This document shows positions 36,231 to 48,970 of a stretch of 64,000 nucleotides of DNA, piece after piece (within the stretch, counting starts at the first letter, position 1; each line of letters begins with the position of its first letter). The position numbers were made by a program, and so were the translations under genes. This DNA comes from Climacium dendroides. Its lineage: Eukaryota > Streptophyta > Bryopsida > Hypnales > Climaciaceae. Below the pieces are notes generated by a model, which ran no database searches, was not told the origin of the DNA, and was given only the letters and a program-made list of their open reading frames with translations. The stretch is from assembly GCA_950106755.1 (NCBI GenBank), contig OX467089.1, positions 3,908,501 to 3,972,500 on the forward strand, given 5' to 3'.

Positions 36231-38791
36231 ATTAAATAAAAAATTGCCATAGGAGAAAGGATAAAATAAAACACAAGTTTAGGGTCATCTATAACGCTTC
36301 CTTACAATCCTCTAGAGGGTTCATTTTCTTTTTAATGATTTGTACTATTAATTCATTTAAAAAAATTCTTCTCAAAATAATTTCCAAAAGAATTCAACTT
36401 TTTTTTAAATTTAATTCTTGCCAGTCCTAATAGCCAAGTATAATACTCATAGTTTGATCAATTATTTTGAGAATTTCCATAGTGAAACAATTCAATAAAA
36501 TTATTATTTAAAATAAATAAATAAATATAATTTTAAAACATTTAAATTCTTACATTTATTTACCCCTTAATTCATAATGTCCTTTTTCATAAAAGAAAGC
36601 TCAAAACTACCATTTCTAGTGTAAAGAGCAAAATATTAAAAAATGGAATTTTTGCATATCTAAACATGTGATCTTCTAGGAGACTAGTGTGAAAATGTGT
36701 GGAAAAAATTTCATACACTTTGATAACATGGATTACAAGATAAATGCGTTCAAAGTGAAGATTCAAACTATTATGAGAGTTTGAATCTTCTTAGATTAAA
36801 AATTTTGTCCTTGACATTTTGAATTAAATTTTGTTTATAATAAGAATTGAGTTGAGGATATAGAAAAAATAAAGTTAAAAAAATAACATGATTTTCATTC
36901 TTTGAACTGAATCAAATTTAACCCTATAGAACTTCTTTTTTAAAAAAAATGTAAAAGTTGAGCTCAAAAATGAATCCTATACGTTATTTTCTCATAAAAA
37001 ATCTTGATTGGCCAAAACGTAATATGCTTTTTAATTTTCACATTGTAAATCCAAATGGAATATATAAAACTTTCCATGTACAAAAATACAATTTATGAGG
37101 AAAAAAATCAAATTTTTATTTTAAATTTTTGTGGATTTTTTTGCCTACAAAGTTCAATTCTAGATTTATTGTTTCTAACTTTTGCTCTTTGGCACCAATT
37201 GAAATAAAAATTATATTTCTAAAAAGCTAATAAATTTTTCTATATTAAAGAAAAATTCAAAAAGTTTCACCAAAAATTGAGCTCATCGGAACTTGTTTGA
37301 AATCCATTGTCTCTTGAAGGTACAATAGGACTTTAGAAGATACTAGTATACTTTCAATTTTGAGAATTAAAATTTTACAAATTTACTAGCTATAAACATT
37401 CTAAATATATAAATTTACAAGGTATAAGTTTTTAAATTAAAATTTTCTATATTTATTAATTTGTAATTTTTGAGATTATAAATTTTTTAAATTTTAAATT
37501 CTAACACTAACAAATTCAAATTTTTTAATTGGTCATCAATAATAGTATAGAGTAACAATTGACCTTTAATGTTTGAACAACAATTATCCTTTTATCCATT
37601 AAAAACATACAACATATATAAGAAATGGTGTATGTTTTTGTCCTTTTAAGGTCAAGAAGAAACCTTTAGACCTTTTGTATAATCCAACCCCTACTACTTC
37701 ATTTTTCTTAGCTCTATCAACTGACTTTTGTTACTAATTTGAGTTTATAAGAATACAAAAAATATAGGTAGAACTTTTATAGTCCTTTTTAAAGAACAAG
37801 TTCTACCTAGTTGTTAAGAGGGAACCTTACATGTACCTATTTTTTATAGAACTTTTACAATCCTATTCTAAGCATTTCAAACTATTATACCTTGGAATGC
37901 TTAGAATAGTAGGTGGAAGCCTCCTTGATTCTCTTAAAAAAAATATTTCTATGTTATTTTTTAAATATTTGTACTATATAAACATATTATAAAGTTCTTC
38001 TTTACAATTCAAAGAACTAAAACATATTTCATTACAAAAATTAGATTTTGAGTTCCAAAAATGGCCCTTCAAAGATGACCTTCAAAATTAGATTTAGTTG
38101 TATGGATATAATCTATAGGACTTTGGAACTCCATTACATGTAAATCACATTCATCTACAATTCTTTCTCAATAGGGAATGCCCAACTTTTTGACAAAATC
38201 CAAAATAAATATAAAATTTTGTGTCTTGAGTTTTAAAATTTGTAAAGATTATGTAAGTGAATAGAGAAGCCATAGATGAAGAGTAAATACTGCAAATAAA
38301 AGACATTAATTCATAGAAGGTCTTGAAGAGCAATGAACTCTATAGAGTCTTGAGAAGTTGTCCCATTGATTTATTCAACTAGTCATTTTCTTAAACCATC
38401 TTTTACCTCGATTTCAAATTTTAAGAAATTCAATTTATTAATGAAAAGTTTGATTATGATGGGAGATAATAGCATGTACATTTGTTAACAAGCCATTTTC
38501 TTTATGTACAACAAAAAATTGTTGCTATACATGAAATTTTGAAGGAGCAAAGAATGGTTTGACCTTTAGGGATTATAGAATCTATAAAGAATTACGTGAA
38601 GTCATTTTGAAAAGTTGTGGGTCCTATATTGAAAATTTTGGAAAAACTCTCCCATCTATAGTATATATACTTCATCCTAAGTGCTGAATATGTGAAATTT
38701 CTATAAAATTTGGGAGGACACCAAGTATTTGATGTGACCTCCATATACAATATTATGTATATTATCTAGGAAAGATAAATACATTGGAGAG
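36231..38791. other. AT-rich region with small hairpins
   Basis: At 37862-37913 CCTATTCTAAGCATTTC is followed by its inverse GAATGCTTAGAATAGTAGG. Near 37767-37809 AGGTAGAACTT pairs with AAGTTCTACCT. No gene was recognised. Confidence 0.5.
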
Positions 38792-39189
38792 TACTAGCAT
38801 ATGAGTATAAAATCAATTAGCCATTGAGTCTAAGAGTCTATATTATAGATGCCTTCTACAATTATAGGGGTGTCTATATTATATATTCTTTTCATATTAT
38901 AGTATACCTACATCATAGGTACATATGTTATAAATACCTTCAAATCACTAGAAGAAATTTGTGTTAATCCAGATGATGTTTTTAAAAAAAAAATGAATAC
39001 AATTGTGTTGTAATTTTAATATTATTTTAGTCAAAGTTCTTTAAATCTACATTATTTTGAACACAAATGTGTTAGATTTAATAAAAAAAAAGTCATTTGG
39101 ATTAAATTAAATTTCTTCTACTGAATGATTGCGTGTACATACCCACAAATAGGTTCATAGGCTCATGTCTCTACACTCATGCGCTAGCA
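38792..39189. mobile_element. MITE, TGCTAG-family copy 3 (interrupted)
   Basis: The left end TACTAGCATATGAGTATAAA and right end ..CTACACTCATGCGCTAGCA are inverted like those of copies 1 and 2. The body includes TATTATAGATGCCTTCTAC repeats in the reverse orientation. It is split by a smaller element at 38951-39118. Confidence 0.65.
38951..39118. mobile_element. MITE nested in TGCTAG copy 3 (TA target)
   Basis: The ends GAAGAAATTTGTGTTAATCC and ..GGATTAAATTAAATTTCTTC are inverted, and TA flanks both sides (38949-38950, 39119-39120). Size and target site suggest a Tc1/mariner-derived MITE that inserted after copy 3. Confidence 0.75.
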
Positions 39190-40309
39190 TTGTTGAAATA
39201 TGCTTGGTAAAAATAGAATTTGAAACCTTGAAATCATCCTTTCAAACACAACAAACTTAAGGCTTGTTGAGATTATTTAAAATGAAGGAGCAATGAGATA
39301 GCAATAATTTATAATTTGCCTAATTCAATTTTAAAACTACATATTTTGGTTTGTATTACATGTAGAAGGGGGCTAGTTCCATTCACTACTCCGTACAAAA
39401 CTACCAATATTGATCATTTGAATAACCTTTAATTGTATGATGAACTTATTATCCTTTCCTTTCAAACTTCATGAAATTTGAAAAGTAGTATTTCATAAAC
39501 TTGAGCACCCCAGTTTTGCTCTAAACCCTTGCAAGCACCTATGGGCGAAAACTAGTAAAAAACAACATAAAACCCTATGCAATTTCCACGTCTAGATTCC
39601 AGAGGCTGAAATCATTACAAACAAAATATTCTTTCTCCGAATTATTAAGTACGGAGAGTCAGTCCGTCGTCGTGGACGACACTTGGACCAAGCCTTGCTG
39701 AGAAAAAAGTAAAACCCCACACAAAAATATTCGTCTGGTCCGGTCCGGGGCCCTGCAGCCTACAACTTAGCATATCAACTTCCAGTACAGTCCCTGAGTC
39801 TCGTAGCTGGAGGCACTAGGCAGTTGATGATTTTTCTATCTGAGGATTCTGAACTAAGTCACCGTACACAGGCACCATCCAAAGCCAGCCATCATGGGTC
39901 GTGGTATGCGACGGAATATTTAGGGTTTGAAGCTCCCTTTGGAAAGCTTTGGAATGCTCAGTACTGTACGCAACATTCTACACACACACTTTACAGGAGA
40001 ACAATTACGGAACTCTGGTCTGAATGTCCGGAACCCAACCACAGCCAGGCTGCAACTGGGAATTGAGGACCGCTGCTCTCTCCCTTGCTCACTCGCTTGA
40101 ATTGGTGGGAAAAAACTCTCTTACTGCATATCCTCTTTGTACATAACTTGTGGTAATGGAGTTTGTAGGTGGGTCCAATTGGAAGGACATTCTCGAAAAG
40201 AAAAAAAAAGTAGTGTTGGAAGTCGACATTTGTCAAGTGGCCATTCATTACATCTCTCTGACATGCATAAACCTGTCTTAGTGCATAATGATGATGTAAT
40301 GATGGAGTA
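39190..40309. other. spacer with a GC-richer patch (about 39640-40130)
   Basis: The patch is less AT-rich than its surroundings, like the gene islands, but no exon pattern or protein family was recognised in either strand. It could be a decayed gene or a non-coding RNA locus. Confidence 0.35.
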
Positions 40310-40439
40310 GGCTTCTGTGTGGAGTGGGGGGTTGGTGGAGACTTCGATCATTGGTGGGATGGGCGTTCCAAAAAAACGGGATGCCCATTCCACCTATGAT
40401 TGGTAGGCTCCACCGGTCCCCGACTTCAGTGTGGAAGCC
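40310..40439. repeat. 130-bp foldback hairpin
   Basis: The arm GGCTTCTGTGTGGAGTGGGG..GGGATGGGCGTTCC is followed by a short A-rich loop and then an imperfect complement ending ..GACTTCAGTGTGGAAGCC. It may be a small foldback MITE or a hairpin transcript precursor; the sequence alone cannot separate them. Confidence 0.65.
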
Positions 40440-40608
40440 CGCCCTAAGAGAGGTTCTATATGTAATAAGACTTTGGTTGAACGGTCGATTTGACTCTTAC
40501 ACTAGGGTTGAAGCATCCATCACAACTAATAAGGATGTTGATGTGACAAAAAAGATGTGAGTGAGTGGTTTTCATTTTAGTGTCATCAATAGTTTTACAG
40601 ATGAATTA

Positions 40609-40907
40609 AGGTGAGTATCCCTCGACCACCACTTTTGTCTACTATTATTAGTTACATACTATTATTATACTTGCCAAGTTTTCATATTTGTTTTGTTGGC
40701 AAGTGAAAAGAGGTTCCAATGTAACAAAGAACACAATATTTGGATACTGTATGTAAAAGTTATAGGGGTTTTAAGTGTTTTTTTGGTATTGGTAGAGGTT
40801 CATAAATCGTCTCTTCCCACGCATGTGTATGTTGATTTTGGAGATGTACCCAAAGTGATGATGGCAATTTTGGATTAGTGGCGCATTTGGAAGAGCCTGC
40901 CTTAACT
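40609..40907. mobile_element. MITE, AGGTAAGGTGGG-family copy 3
   Basis: It begins AGGTGAGTATCCCTCGACC and ends ..GAGCCTGCCTTAACT, with TA on both sides. The interior block GAGGTTCCAATGTAACAAAG and TATTTGGATACTGTATG matches copy 1, as does the ending TTAGTGGCGCATTTGG. Confidence 0.75.
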
Positions 40908-40909
40908 TA

Positions 40910-42412
40910 TACAACCCTAAATTGCATTTTTTTTGGCAACATAGCAATTTTGGGCAGCTTACTATGAATGGATTTTTTCTTCTTTGAAATATTCAAACTA
41001 CATGCACCCAAGGAGGCTTTAAGGCCCAACAATTTTCATAACTTTTGAGTGTATGGTTGAAAAATTATTGTATGATATGTAGTTTTCAAGATTGGGTGAG
41101 TAATCTTAGCAACTAAAAAAACTTCTTTAAATATCACTTTTTAAGAAATTTAAATTCAAAATTGGTTTTCTAGATTTATATGTACATGGAAAGCTTTGAA
41201 TTTAATCCATTTTGATTAATGCAATGAAAGCTATGAGGAGTTTTAGTTTATAGGTAGTTTGAGGGTAGTTATGGAATCTCTAATCTAAAATTAACATTAC
41301 AACCATTGGGATTGGCATTTTTCAATTCCATAACTAAATTCTTAACAATTTAGTGTTTTCAATCATTCTCTACTTTTTTCTACTTACTATTATTTTCCTA
41401 TATATTGTACAATTTCAAATTATTTGAAATCTTTCAAGCATGCAACCAACTTGCCTTTAAGAATGAATCCAATGAACCACCAATTTGGACATTTTTGCAT
41501 ATAAAGGTGAACTTGTGAAGTGCAACTGCCTATTTTTTCATAGGGCCAAGAAAAGAATTTTTGTCACTTCAAATGCTAATATCTTACAATCTACAAGGTG
41601 AAAATTTCCAATATTTTTTTCACATCTCTTAAAACTAGCTTACTACAAGATCCTATAGTTACATGTGTTTAAAAATGTTTTTTTTTTTCTAAAATTATGG
41701 TGCTTGCACTAGGAATGATAGTTTTGAAGCATTTTTGGTGAAAACATAGTAAAAAACTTGTAGGGGTTAAGCAATTCCAATGTAGTCAAGGTATTTGTAA
41801 TTTTACTATATAAACACCAATTCAAGATTGTGGTCCATCAAGTCTTTATATTAATTGCATCAAATTCCAAAAATAATTTAGAATATTTCTAAATCTGCAT
41901 AATCATTATGCTTTTAATTTATTAGTTGAAATACATGTTCAATACTATCGACAACTTTGGTAATTAGTCATTATGCAAATTTACACAGACAAATTTTAAC
42001 TATAGGGATACTTAGGGATAAATATCTTAATACCAACAAATGGATTAACCGTGAAGGGCAAAGAATGGTCAAATCCACAATTTCTTGTGAAAATTGCTGA
42101 AATTCAATTTTTAATGAATACTTGAATCTATATTTGAATACCTTGTTTCAAATTATAATAATAGATATTTTGTAGTCCATATATAGTAGATCTAATCATA
42201 TAGTGTACAATCTTTGATTGAAGTCACCACTTTTTTATTGTTCTAAGTTGTCTTTTCTAATTCAACCTCACACTTTAGAATTCAAGAAATAATTCAATTC
42301 TTTAAAAATAATTTGAATGCAAGAAAATGGTCTATTTATGCATGATAAATGATATATAACACATGATACATGCTTGAATTCATTCATCATCCCATTATGA
42401 ACTAGTTCGTAA
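40910..42412. other. AT-rich spacer before the retrotransposon
   Basis: No coding or structural feature was recognised. Confidence 0.5.
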
Positions 42413-42686
42413 TAGTTACAACTTACGTGCGATTACAACTTACAATGGTTGTGGTTAGTTATTCATCTCCCTTTAAGAATCATGTGAGGTGATTTGTCCC
42501 TCACTTGACTTTGTGTTTAATATAGATGTAATGCTTTTGATACAAATGTGTGATCTTGTAGTGATTACCTTGGTCATGGTTTTGGTGTTCACTCGGTGCA
42601 ATAGCATGGTCTATATATGGAATTAAGTTTGTAGCTTTCATGTTGGTTTGGACAAAGTGTTGATCATGTTTTGCCAAATCTTGACA
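42413..42686 (+). repeat. 5' LTR of the Ty3/gypsy element
   Basis: Aligns with 49433-49729 through shared blocks such as GGTTAGTTATTCATCTCC, TAATATAGA, GTAATGCTTTTGATACAA and GATCATGTTTTGCCAAATC. It ends TGACA. The start is damaged, lacking about 20 bases present in the other LTR. Confidence 0.85.
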
Positions 42687-42701
42687 TAATATCAAGTCAT
42701 G
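42687..42701 (+). other. degenerate primer-binding site (initiator Met tRNA type)
   Basis: Directly after the 5' LTR, TAATATCAAGTCATG resembles the common plant retroelement site TGGTATCAGAGC, mostly with G-to-A changes. Confidence 0.55.
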
Positions 42702-43404
42702 AACATTCTACGCTCTGTTTGTGATTATTGATCCCATTGATGTTTGGTTTTTCCTTCTGATCACAGAAGTGCATCATAGATCCATAGGTGTTGTGATGGC
42801 GCAATCAACAGGTGTTATGGTGGTTGCAGAGGGGTTCGGGTCATGCATCCCAACTGGTAGAACTTGAGCCAAGAGATTGATTGATGAAACGAGTTGGAAA
42901 ATTGTTTTTTTAAGAAGATGGTTGATCCCCTCGGTAAGGTTGCCAGATCCGCATACTGATAGTGTTGTTTGAGGAGCCCAAAGGAGTTGATGAGGAGCTT
43001 ACAATTCAGTTGGGGAGACACATAGAAAAGAAATTTGTATGTTTTCACATGACGCCATTGGTCACTCGATGCTACTGCAGTATTTGAGATGAGAACAATT
43101 TGGACATAATAGTGTCAACTCTTGTCATCTTTTCATTGTATGAGAAAACCAATTGAATGTAGGAAAAAAATGTTGGATATGTCCAGCAATTAGTTTTCAA
43201 TGCTATGTGCGAGTAGAAGAAGAAGCTATAGTGAAGGAAGGAAAATAATGAGTGCAAAAAATTTAATGCAAAGACAATGTGCAAAGTATTTGTGCGGGAT
43301 CTTTAGAATGGTTTTACTCAAGGGCTGGTATCAATGATAGCAACACCAAAAGTGAAGTAGAGAAGAGGACATTGAAGTAGAGATGAGAAGGAATTTCATT
43401 GAGT

Positions 43405-45330
43405 TCTGCACTAATCTTGCCATGGATCAAAAAGGACAAGGAGTAGAACCTAAGGGACTATTGATACTAGAGGGGGTTGGATCGGAATGGGCAAGTTTTA
43501 TCCAACAACATATTCAAATGGTGTCCTAGACTGCAATTTCCCACTTAGTGCAAGAAATTTTGGATCAAGTTGTTGTGGTACCATGACAAACGTCTTCCTC
43601 AACCTCAAGCCGAGAAGGTGATCGAGCATGGCAAGGGACATGTAGGCATGACAATTTGGAAGTTGGGATTAAAAAAATCTAAAGTGGTAGATCTTGAAAA
43701 GTTTTCTGGAAAGAAAAGCAACGAGGTGTATCAATGGTTTGCACAGCTTCGCTTGGTGTTTTGAAGTAAGCCTCAAATATACAGTTTTGATGCCAATAAG
43801 GTAACATATGCCTTGTTGTATATGATTGGGGCTACACAAAATTGGGTGATGCCCCTTGTATAGGCCTTTGATGAAGAATGTAAGCATGAATTGTTGGTAG
43901 ATTACAATGCTTTCTAGGACGCGATTATTGGGGTCTACGATGATCTTGACAAGAGAGGCAATGCTGAAGATTGCATCGGAAAGCTTCGACAAACAAACTT
44001 AGTGGCAGCCTATATTTCCACATTCAATGAATATGCAATACAGATAGATTGGAATGAGTCTAGCATGGTAGTACGTTTCCGAGGTGGGCTTGAGGATGAA
44101 ATTTTGGATTTAGTGGCAATTGCTAAAGCTCAACCATGGAGACTTTGTGAGAGGAGGGTGAGTGCAAGAAAGACTCATCAATTTTTGTAGCGTTTTGCTT
44201 AGTACCTAGTTTCAGCGACTCAGTACTATGAGTACTACAATACTGTACTGCAGAATTGGAAAGCATTACATGGACCGTTGATAAAACTGCAGATTGAGGT
44301 TACAATTGACAAGTGTCTAGCTATTGTACACTTGGGCAGAACTTGATGAAGGTGGGTAGCTATAGGAGTATTACCAAATACTAGATGTTGTCTTATAGTA
44401 CTATTGTAGCCTGGGATCCCAATTTCTCACTGAAAATAGTGAAGTCCACTTTTAAATTTTTAGAAAAAAAAGAGAACCATTATTTTTAAAAATAAAAAAA
44501 TGGCCATTTTGATAGACTTTGTCCTCATTACATTTCACCTGCCCCCAAACAAACAAAAAAACATCTATATTGTTTAAAATGGTGCGCGCAAGTGACCTTT
44601 ATTCGAGCTCTCGTGATGCACTTGAAATTGAGTTTTCTTTAAAATACTTTGGTAGGATCATGCAAATACATTATAGGAAGAGCCCATAAAAATTTCAGCT
44701 CAAAATGATCAAAATTGAATACTCCCTAGTACTAAACCCCCCTAAACTACAAAGTGTGACAAATTAGCTAAATTAGAAATTAATTAGAATTTGATTTTTT
44801 TTTAATTCTTAGAAAATATGGCCTCTCGTGGCTATGGAGTTCTCCACCTCCCAAAAAAATTTCAACTTCATTTTCTTGAACCTCCAAAAATTGTGGTCAA
44901 TGACAACTCTATCACTCGAAGTGTGACACAAAAAAGGACTAGTCTTTCTTGCACTCACCCAGGATGGCAATGGCATCATGGATCAATGAAAGATTATGGG
45001 ACTCACATCAAAATTGGCATCCACAAACCAATCCTCAAAACTTTGGATTACCAATTCAATCTCTCTGGGATCCAACTGGAAGGTTTTAGACCAATTCAAC
45101 TTCATTAGGCCTAGTACCCATGGAACTTGGTGCAACTCAGGTTGCTCCAACCTTGGCTAAGATGGCAATAGAGAGACTCAAATTTCAATGTCAAGGAAGA
45201 TGCTGGAAATGTGGGGAATTTGGCCACATGCAAGTAAAGTGTCCCACATATCCTTCAAAACCATTATCCATCTCTACAACAATTGGAAGAGAGGGAGTAG
45301 TCTTGGAAAAAAGAGGGGCCTGGGACTGAA
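43405..45330 (+). pseudogene. gag: gag region of the chromovirus (broken)
   Basis: Capsid-like segments: VDLEKFSGKKSNEVYQWF near 43685-43745, and YISTFNEYAIQIDWNESS followed by RFRGGLEDEILDLVAIA near 44010-44130. A CCHC zinc knuckle reads CWKCGEFGHMQVKC near 45200-45241. The reading is interrupted by stops, frame changes and a roughly 530-base non-gag stretch. Gag would form the virus-like particle, and the knuckle binds element RNA. Confidence 0.75.
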
Positions 45331-45376
45331 CAAGGGGATTTAATACCTAGGCACGATATAAAGTATTGCAACTACA

Positions 45377-45832
45377 ATGTTGAAAGGGAGTATGGTCAGG
45401 GAATTTGGTAATGATCACTCCAAGTTGGAGCAAAAGTTGGGTGGTTGGTCGAGTTCACAAATTGAAACGTCGTCCTCAAATAACAACGTTGTAGAGTTGG
45501 TTCCATTGTATTTACGCGCTACTATTGATCTAGAGGCACATCTAATGCTGAATGCCAAAATAAATTTTATAGAAGCTCTTATGTTATTAGACTTAGGTGC
45601 CACAAGGTTTTTTATACATTCCAAATTTGCTAAGCAATGTAATACTTCTCTACAGCCCAAGTTAGTATTGCAAGAAGTTAGAATGATAGACAAATGGGTG
45701 ATCAACTCCAAACTTATTACGCATGAGACCACAATTGAATTTATTATTGGAGATCACCAGGAGATGTTAATAGCAGATATAACGAATACGGGAAGATACC
45801 TATGCATCTTGAGCACTCCTTGGTTAATTTGA
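45377..45832 (+). pseudogene. aspartic protease region of the chromovirus
   Basis: A 151-aa open stretch carries LLDLGATRFFIHSKFA where the active site Asp-Ser/Thr-Gly is expected. The middle residue is Leu, so catalysis is unlikely. The region following (IEFIIGD, TPWLI) fits the retropepsin fold and the start of the RT linker. Confidence 0.75.
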
Positions 45833-45868
45833 CATGACCCAACAATTTGTTGGTCATGACAAAATTAC

Positions 45869-47080
45869 ATGAAACAAGTGATCGACGATGGATTTGAGAA
45901 TTGTGGTTGGTGGTGGTTGGCAAGAGGTAGAATTACCTCGACCGCATATTATTTGGAAAAGGAATTTGAAAGAAAGATCTCGAATTCTAAGGGAATGGGC
46001 TATCAAGGAATGTTGCAGGGATCTTTGGCGATTTCATTGTTGGCCAAAGAGTTAGAGGTAAACAAATCAAGTGGCACCAATATTAAGGCTAGGGGCGGGT
46101 CCAAGAACAATGGGTTGCTACCTAGCGGTTCAAGCAACATGTATCAAGTTGCGGTCGGCCATACAAAGGATTTGGTGGGGTCAAAGTTAGTGGCACCTAA
46201 ACATACTTTTGTATTAGTGGTGGCTTTTTGTCTTTCTACAAAGGAAGCAGAGATATATGTTCTCAAAATTTCAAAGTGCTTTGATGTCGTTGACACTACA
46301 AATTTCCTAGGCACCTTAGTTTTGGTTGAATATCATGATTTGCATGAAGTTTTCAGTGAAAAGACCTCGAATGAATTACCAAACCACGGCATGTTTGAAA
46401 TGAAGATTGAATTTAAAGAGGGACAAGAGTCCCATAATACTAGCTTGCGACCAATATCTTTGGTAGAATTAGAAGGGCTCCACAAATATTTTAGAAGAAA
46501 ATTTGGAAAAGGGTGGATCTGGAGATCCAAATCTCTTGTTTCCACACCAATTGTTTTTGCTTGGAAAAATGATGGTTTGATTAGGATTTGCGTGGATTTT
46601 CAAAACCTTAACAAAGTCACTATAAGAAACCACTATCCCTTACCACTTATTCCAAAACTTACCGCCCAATTAGTGGGGGCTACAATATTTACCAAACTAG
46701 ATATAAGACAACCTTATCATTGTATTTGTATGGCACTAGGTCATAAATATAAGACGGATTTTAAAGCCTAGTATGGCTTATTTGAGTATTTAGTGATGCC
46801 TTTTGGGTTGACCAAAGCCCTAGCACAATTTTAATCTCATATGCAAAATATTTTTTGTGATCTTCTCAACATCTCAGTGGTCATATATTTAGATGACATC
46901 CTAATTTTTTTCCAAGAATTTAGAAGAGCATCAACAGGTGATACGAGAAGTGTTACAATGGCTACTAAAATATGGATTTTATGCCAAAGAATCCAAATGC
47001 CAGTTCCATTGCCAATCTATGGAGTTTTGGGGAAAGATTGTTTTGGCCAAAGTACTTGAGATGTGCTAAAATAAGGTTCA
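45869..47080 (+). pseudogene. reverse transcriptase region of the chromovirus
   Basis: Open from 45869 to a TAG at 46769-46771, then readable in the same frame past a TAA at 46832-46834 to about 46920. Recognisable RT blocks: RICVDFQNLNKVTIRNHYPL, FTKLDIRQPYH, YGLFEYLVMPFGLTKA and the catalytic YLDDILIF. RNase H-like sequence continues to about 47400 with further breaks. Confidence 0.85.
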
Positions 47081-47499
47081 AACCATTGAATGGACACTTC
47101 AAGCAGACCAGGCATTTAAAGACCTACGATCTAGGTTCCTTTACGCATTGATATTACTTCACCCCAACTTCAACCGACCTTTTGTAGTAGAGATGAATGC
47201 ATCGGATATGGCTGCCAGCGCAATTTTTTCATAGCACGGAGAGGACGGGCATCTACATCCTTGTACATTTTGGAGTTAAAAAATGTCTGCGGCTGAACAA
47301 AACTATGATATTTACAACAAAGAACCTTTGAGTGTGGTATTGGCCTTTCAAGACTGGTGAGTTTACTTAGAAAGGTCTCCGCATCAAATTCGGATTATTT
47401 TCAATCACAAAAATTTGGAACATTTCCTCACCACCAAACAATTAAATCAATGATAGGCTCAATGGTCCAAATTTTTATTGGCATTTAATTTTGAAATCT

Positions 47500-48970
47500 A
47501 GCATTGGCCAAGTTCACTGAACAAAAGGGCAAGCGTTCTTTTAAGACAAGTAGATGTCACAGTAGGACAAACTAAAGAAAACCGACTTCTTTTGCAACTA
47601 ACTATACTTGAGTCTTGTGAATTTGTATGGACCAATGCCCACATTTGTGAACAAGTGAAGGTTGCAATTGAGGAAGATGCAACATTGCAACCAATATTGA
47701 CATTCTTCAAAGGAAATTCAAATTGGATCACAGTGGATATCCGTTGTCGGCTTCAAGAATATACATTTACTGATGGGATCCTCTATTTTGAAGATATGAT
47801 ACATTAGATGGTTTCTAGGGGTCTGGGAGGGCCATTTTAGGCCCATTCTCAATGTTGGTCCCCCTTGTAGATTCTAGTGAACAGCTGTTTTCAACAAAAA
47901 AAATTCAAAAAAAAATTACAGTCTTGAAATGAAGAAAAAAGTTGAAAAAAAATTAATTTTTTCAAATGTGGCAATCTCTCGACCAAGTCAATGAGCTACC
48001 ATGGCCCTTTACATGGCAATTCTCGCAGTTTGGGAACTATTGGGAACTCACAGCCCTCTAGAGGGCTAAAATCTCATCTAGTGTATGTACCGGATGATGA
48101 GGAGCTCTAGCGACAAATTTTGAGATCTAGATACAATGCTCTTGCTGTTGGATACTAGGGAAGAGCAAAGACCCTCGACTTGGTAATAAAAAAATTTTGT
48201 TGGCCTATTGTTTGCCATTATGTTCATTGTTACATCAATGGGTGTGACCTTTTTCAACAGTCAAAATCTATACATCATCCTCAATATGGCTAAATGCAAC
48301 CAATTTCGCTTGTCCATGTACTATGAAAATAAATTTTTAATGATTTTATAGTTAAGCTTCTAAATAGCAAATGGCATTACTCTATCATGGTCATGGTGGA
48401 TAATAATACAAAATTGGCTCACTTTATTCCCACAAAAGAAATAATTGATGCTAACAAAATTGCCTCATTATATTTGCATCATGTTTGGAAGCACCATGGG
48501 ACACCAAAGGAAGTAATATCGGATTGCGGTTTGGTTTTTGTATCAAAGTTTATGAGAAGACTCTGTGAACCTCTTAGAATTCAGCCCTCTCCAACAACAG
48601 CCTTCCACCCTCAAGAGGAAGGTCAGACTGAGAGGACAAACCAAGTAGTAGAGCAGTTTCTACAAATATTTACTACCAAGTGACAAGATGATTGGATCGA
48701 CTTCCTTCCCCTAACCGAATTTGCATACAATAATGCATGTCATTCCACAAACGGATTCTCTCCGTTCTATACAACTTATGGTTATATCCAACATTGTCTT
48801 TCTTGACACCAATGACATCCACAGTCCCAATAGTGGAAGACCAGATTCGGCATCTTCAACAAGTGCACGAGGAATTAAAATCTATTATTATAATGGCAAG
48901 GAAACAAATGAAGCGTATTTATTATCAGGGAGTAAAGTTGCAACTAACATTTTGGATTGGTGACAAGGTC
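47500..48970 (+). pseudogene. integrase region of the chromovirus
   Basis: The N-terminal part reads LQEYTFTDGILYFEDMIH up to 47807, where a TIR element interrupts it. Reading resumes with VYVPDDEEL. The catalytic core (48387-48683) retains the three acidic positions in VDNNTKLAHF, VISDCGLVF and PQEEGQTERTNQ. It is followed, after a stop, by [19 protein letters not shown]. Stops and frame changes follow. Confidence 0.85.
47807..48078. mobile_element. 272-bp TIR element inserted in the integrase region
   Basis: It separates two adjoining integrase segments. The ends GATGGTTTCTAGGG and ..CTAAAATCTCATC are imperfect inverted repeats, and TA flanks both (47805-47806, 48079-48080). There is no coding content; it has an A/T-rich middle. 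It is a MITE-like insertion younger than the retrotransposon. Confidence 0.75.

Noticed and set aside
45869..46771. The 300-aa RT ORF as an intact host gene
   Set aside because: It carries reverse transcriptase motifs that continue past its stop, and lies between two LTRs.
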